A DNA stretch of 64,000 nucleotides from Rhodocollybia butyracea (Eukaryota > Basidiomycota > Agaricomycetes > Agaricales > Omphalotaceae). Made by a program: the position numbers and the translations under genes. The stretch lies in contig JADNRY010000050.1 of the NCBI GenBank assembly GCA_015501585.1, forward strand, positions 124,001 through 188,000. Direction: 5' to 3'. How positions within the stretch are numbered: position 1 is the stretch's first letter; every line of letters begins with the position of its first letter. Shown one piece after another: positions 59,876 through 64,000 of the stretch. The notes beneath the pieces were generated by a model, which worked only from the letters and a program-made list of their open reading frames with translations, did no database searches and had not been told where the DNA came from.

Positions 59876-61276
59876 ATGTCTCTGCAAACAACTATTTCAG
59901 CCGATGCTCGCCCTTTACTGTCTGATGTTGGCAGTCTCGTTTTGGTATCATTTGCGTTTGGTTCGTTCTCAGATGGTGTTGCACATTTTCGTCGACTTAT
60001 CATGTCCTACTACTTCTCAGGTGTGTGTGTTCTTGGAACATGCATTGCAATTTACATTTCAACGTATGTGTACCTACATTTCATACATATATCCAGTTTG
60101 ACTAGGGTCGTAGTTCAAACTCTTCCGGAAAGCCCAAAACTTTTCTTCTGGCTTGCTTGGTTGCGACTTTCATTTTCTTTGCCTGGCATACCTTCAATGT
60201 TGTAGGGTTCTATATGAACGACTTCTGGTGTTCATATGTGGGAGGACTTGTGACCTTACTGGCGGAGAATCCGGATAACTTGCCATTGGCCGCATCAGAC
60301 TTGTTCAAGCATAAGGAATTTCCCTACGATTATATGGAACCATGGCCCCCAACAATCCTTGTGAGTTTCGTCCCAGCTAATCCCAGTTCCAGTGATTCGG
60401 ATTTTAGATAACCCACACACTTTAGCTGCTCTTGAGTGATCTCATTGTCACTTGGAGAGCATGGGCTCTTTTACCGCATGACAAATATTGGAGGTGGTTT
60501 CTATCTATCATGATGTTTGTAAATATAGGCGAGCAATCCTCTCCCGATGCTTTTATCGTTTTACTCAAGGCTTTTACCTTTGCTATCTTCAATAGTCATC
60601 AATGTTATGGACGGCATCTTTAATAATCTCAAGTTTCCTATCATTTCAAAATCAGAATCTGTGGCGGATATCCAAATCTTCACCTTGCCAGTCGGGGTCA
60701 CTCCCGTGCTTGACTGTGTTTCAATTACGTTGTCGTTCGCAGTAAACGTAACAGCAATGATTTTGATCATCTGGAAAGCATGGTAAGTACAAGTCGAAGT
60801 TGTGGAATTTCGAAGGACATATTGAATACTAAACTACGGCGAGGTATTACCACCGCTTATTTGCAGAAGCATCGATCAAAAAGCAAACACAGGTTGAGAA
60901 AATACTACTACTTTTGATTGAATCTGGCGCCATGTTTTGTGCGACACAGGCAATATATATGGGCTGTGCCTTCTCGGACAAAGTCAACGACATTGACTTC
61001 AAGATCTCCTTCACAGCATACACAGTTCCCATAGCTCAAACTGTCATCATTGCTGCTGTGAGTGGAGTGCTTCATGCTATATTGATTGCTTATCCAATAT
61101 CGTAGGCATGGTATCCTGCCGCTGTTAGCATCCTAATCCATTATGAAAGCTCATCTGAGTCCACTATTGAAACATTTCACAATCTACCATTAACGCGGCG
61201 ATCTCATAGTGATCTGCGCAGCGTCAAGGACAGATTTATGTGTCGAGGAAGAAGGGATCATGCAACCCTGAAATGA
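59876..61276 (+). CDS. Seven-helix fungal membrane protein, function unknown
   Basis: A family of multi-exon membrane proteins common in Agaricomycetes. MSLQTTISADARPLLSDVGS opens it. Readable segments are LVATFIFFAWHTFNVVGFYM, LLLSDLIVTWRAWALLPHDK, YWRWFLSIMMFVNIG, DCVSITLSFAVNVTAMILII, and WKAW spliced to YYHRLFAEASIKKQTQVEKI. These are followed by LLLLIESGAMFCATQAIYMG and ISFTAYTVPIAQTVIIAA. The C-terminal tail is cytosolic and Ser/Arg-rich (FHNLPLTRRSHSDLRSVKDR), ending HATLK. The GxxSQVEKILLLLIESGA-type helix is the family's most constant part. Intron positions in the first 400 bases are not resolved. Its role is unknown; nothing in the context suggests one. Confidence 0.65.
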
Positions 61277-61953
61277 CGCTGCGCTGCGACGTGTCTATAG
61301 CCGGAAATCTAACAAGGATAAATAGTGCATGCCCAGGATATGTTGTATACGCGCCAGAAGATATTTCAGTGATGATTTTCGCAACTCTGCAAAAGATTTC
61401 AATCGCATGTGTGCACATATTTGACTCTGAGCATCGAAAACATTCACGTATGTGATGACAATACGCTGAGGCGAACCTGCTTCTGAGCCTCGTCCTACAA
61501 TGGTAAGTAAACTTGGAATATACTCTGCGAAAAGACTAGGATTTGTACTATGGCGTTTCCGAAGAACCCGAAGAAGAGTCAATCTGGCGCATTAGATTTG
61601 GTCCCATAGTTGGTTAGGAAGTCTAGATATTTCTTGACATCACTGATCAAGAAAAATATTGAGAAGAACAGTAGCCCGGGCGCAGAGTCCCATTTAGCTG
61701 AAGTCCGGCGAGCAAGCCGCAAGACTTTATAAAACGACGAGCAAACAACAACTTGTGAGAACTTGGAAGATAATAATATTGAGTTGACCTGATAGTGAGT
61801 GCACACGACAGAGCAATCATCCACCCATGGCTTCTTAGTTTACCTCTCTCAGTCAGCAACGAAGCATTGAGCACTTGATACATGAGTTCTGTACTGTAGA
61901 ACACATAGTAAATCCTGATTTGACAATTTTGATAGGGTCAACAAATAGCGCAT
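61277..61953. other. Convergent intergenic region
   Basis: About 680 bases between the membrane protein and NACHT gene 3' ends. Short minus-strand frames (61579-61904) resemble no family and are not called. Confidence 0.4.
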
Positions 61954-64000
61954 TCAAGAGTCCAACGCGATTTTAGTTTTCCCTGCCAACTTAGATATCC
62001 TGGCCATCAACCATCTTGCTCTCCATACTTTCCCAAGCCAAAATACCCGCACAGCAAAATCAACTGCAATGGCCCACTGTTTGGTTGGACGATGTCCTCC
62101 TTCTCTCCAAGCATCACGTACAAGCCTTTGAGTATCAATCTGGTCCAGGGCAACAAGAAGACTTTTGCTGGGCTGCTTGACTTTCTGAGAACAGTACTCA
62201 TACCATACCATGTCTTCTATTGAATTACCCTTTTCATCCAACCAGCAAAAAAATGAATCTGAAGGTTGATTGCTTCAACCTTTTGGTTAAATATGTTCAG
62301 GCAAGCAGTCAGACAACTCACAGAGTATTTGCAACAGTAATCGAGAAGCACCTCAAAAGGTAGAATGCTCGGTATTTGGCCATTACCTCCCCCCTTGAAT
62401 CCACAAAATACCTGCCTGATCGCTTTGGATCCATGAGAAAGTCTCCAAAGGAAGCATGATACATTCCGATATCGGTGTGATCATTTTCTGGAATATTCAA
62501 CACTGAATGCAAACCAAAAAGCAATGCTCCAACTTTTCCCTTGTTGAGAGAAAATAAATTTTCCAGCATTACACAAGATGTAGGGCTTGTAGAAGGTGGA
62601 ATACCATAGGGGACGTGGGTTGTATTGGGAAAGCTGGGTCTGATGCGATCAAGGGGAGGGGGAGAGGAGGGATTGAAACCATGGTATCGGATGTTGAATA
62701 GGCTGATATTGGGCCAGAATCTGCGGTTGAACTCCTCACGGTTGAAGCGGCACAAGCTGCAGGGGCAATGGCTACAGTTGCAGGGGCAATGGCTGTGATT
62801 GTAGTTATCATGGCCTCTGGTTTGCCTGCGTTCGAGGCTGAAGCTGCTCCTGCGTCTGAGGCTAGAGGTGTGGCTGTGGCTGTCATGGCTAAGCAAGACA
62901 ATATGAGAAAGAATGGACAGTGTAAGCTGGAGATTCTGCATATCTATAGCAGAATGCAGAATAAGCATGTACAGCAGATCAAGATCAGGATATGGCGAGT
63001 CAGTCTGTTCTGGCACAGTGACACTCATAATGATCTTTAGCTGTTCAGTGGGTAGTGCATGGTATTCTCCCACATATTTAAGAATAGTGGCTGCATAAAT
63101 AAACTGTCCACAGGCTCTTTGTACAAGCTGCTGGATGATGTGGTCACCAGGCCAGTCTTGTGCTACATGTGCCATTGCCAATCCATGACCTTGTTGAATC
63201 ATCCTGAATTCATCTCTAAGATACTTTGCAATATCCAGTCCAGACTGCAAAGATTCACCAAGCTCAGTACAGTCCAATATATCACGGAAGTTTCTATGCC
63301 CAAAAGCATTTCGAATGCGAGGCTCAGGCCGGCTGCATATCAAGAACTCGAATGGCAAAGGAGGTTGGATGTCAGCACTTTTAGCTTGACGAATGATAGA
63401 AAGTAAGCGTTCTTGAGACGCAATATCTATGCATTCATCCAGGCCATCAATTATGATGAGCCTAGGAAGGATGTTCACCTGTTCAGGAGATAACTGGCTG
63501 CAAGGCTGGACTATTAGCTCCTGAAATTGTGTTTCCAGCGAAGCATGCATAATATCTGGCCTGCTATAGGCAACATGGGTGATTGATTTGTTAAGGATTG
63601 GGCTGGATAAAGGAGATACAGCCAACTGGTAGGCAAGGGTGATGAAGAAGTGGGCAAGTGTACTTCGGAGGCCAGAGGGGTCAGTGCGAGAAAAGAAAAA
63701 GCTTGCCGCAAGATCAGTAGTTGAGAACGACTCCGAAATTGACTGTGCTATGGCCGATTTACCAACGCCAGCTGCTCCATAAAGCCAATATATGGATGTC
63801 GGTTTAGATTTGCTTCTAACCCAGCGTCTGAGAGTTTTGAGAACGTGAGCCCGTGTGCCGGGATGACATTTGGGAGGAGGGAAACGCTGCTCGGCGTTGT
63901 GTGAAGCACCAAGCACAGCCTGTTGAGCGAGTGTCTCGAGGCCTTTGGAGACTAGGAAGACAAATGAGCAAGGCCCGTATTCCGAGGAAGTGCAAATTAA
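61954..64000 (-). CDS. NACHT-domain STAND NTPase (5' end outside window)
   Basis: A NLR-like fungal NTPase; such proteins can act in self/non-self recognition or other signalling. The visible part begins SKGLETLAQQAVLGASHNAE, the linker that often precedes fungal NACHT domains. CHPGTRAHVLKTLRRWV follows, then the P-loop WLYGAAGVGKSAIAQSI. The Walker B region is RLIIIDGLDECIDIASQERL, and FEFLICSRPEPRIRNAF is the sensor segment. After the winged-helix-like part an unusual insert, HSHCPCNCSHCPCSLCRFNR (about 62750-62800), interrupts. Then comes MYHASFGDFLMDPKRSGRYF, a typical NACHT-tail motif. A further exon (62241-61954) ends LAGKTKIALDS. The main frame ends at 62318 and the splice linking it to the last exon is not fixed. 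The N-terminal effector domain lies beyond the window; no WD40, TPR or ankyrin repeats are seen. Confidence 0.82.

Overview
The window is nuclear DNA from a basidiomycete fungus, most likely an Agaricomycete (mushroom-forming). Genes are split by many short introns of about 45-65 bases, mostly GT-AG with a few GC-AG. The spermidine synthase-saccharopine reductase fusion at 27.2-29.7 kb is a basidiomycete hallmark. Several families expanded in Agaricomycetes are present: DUF6533 membrane proteins, F-box proteins, MYND proteins and NACHT NTPases. All coordinates come from reading the sequence by eye; intron positions are inferred from splice signals and reading frame.

Layout: 0-0.8 kb holds the 3' end of BRF1 (RNA polymerase III factor). 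1.0-6.0 kb is a tandem duplication of a DUF6533 seven-helix membrane-protein gene; the first copy has a nonsense codon and the second looks usable. 6.3-8.5 kb is a DHA2-type MFS transporter. On the minus strand follow a C2H2/RING protein (8.8-11.1), a DUF4336 protein (11.5-12.7) and the HIRA/HIR1 histone chaperone subunit (12.9-16.1). 16.6-19.3 kb is a Dal5-like MFS transporter, 19.8-20.8 a glutathione transferase, 21.8-23.5 a third DUF6533 gene. 24.2-26.1 kb is a decayed MYND zinc-finger gene flanked by repeats. 27.2-29.7 kb is the polyamine/lysine fusion gene, convergent with a second DUF4336 gene (29.9-31.3).

31.3-41.2 kb is a restless accessory block. It holds three related F-box genes (one nearly intact and inverted, two broken), an orphan copy of their 5' region, a tandem segmental duplication that also carries a Copia-like remnant, and a 220-bp MITE inserted into one copy. 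A fourth broken F-box copy lies at 49.4-50.5 kb. Between them are a TVP38-like membrane protein (41.4-43.0), a small secreted protein (43.9-44.6), a 1.06-kb terminal-inverted-repeat element (45.5-46.6) and a TDG/Mug-type uracil-DNA glycosylase (47.0-48.4).

50.8-52.9 kb holds a gene of an uncharacterised Agaricomycete family with an RG-rich insert. 53.6-54.4 kb is a 778-bp non-autonomous hAT-like element with a perfect 8-bp target duplication. The last 10 kb return to ordinary genes: TFIIA gamma (TOA2), a short-chain dehydrogenase, an F-box/leucine-rich protein, SWC5 (SWR1 complex), a seven-helix membrane protein, and a NACHT NTPase that runs off the end.

Housekeeping genes for chromatin and transcription (BRF1, HIR1, TOA2, SWC5) are scattered singly among the accessory blocks. 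No metabolic gene cluster is evident. The most notable material is the mobile and duplicated DNA, plus two single-G deletions in the otherwise well-preserved polyamine/lysine gene.
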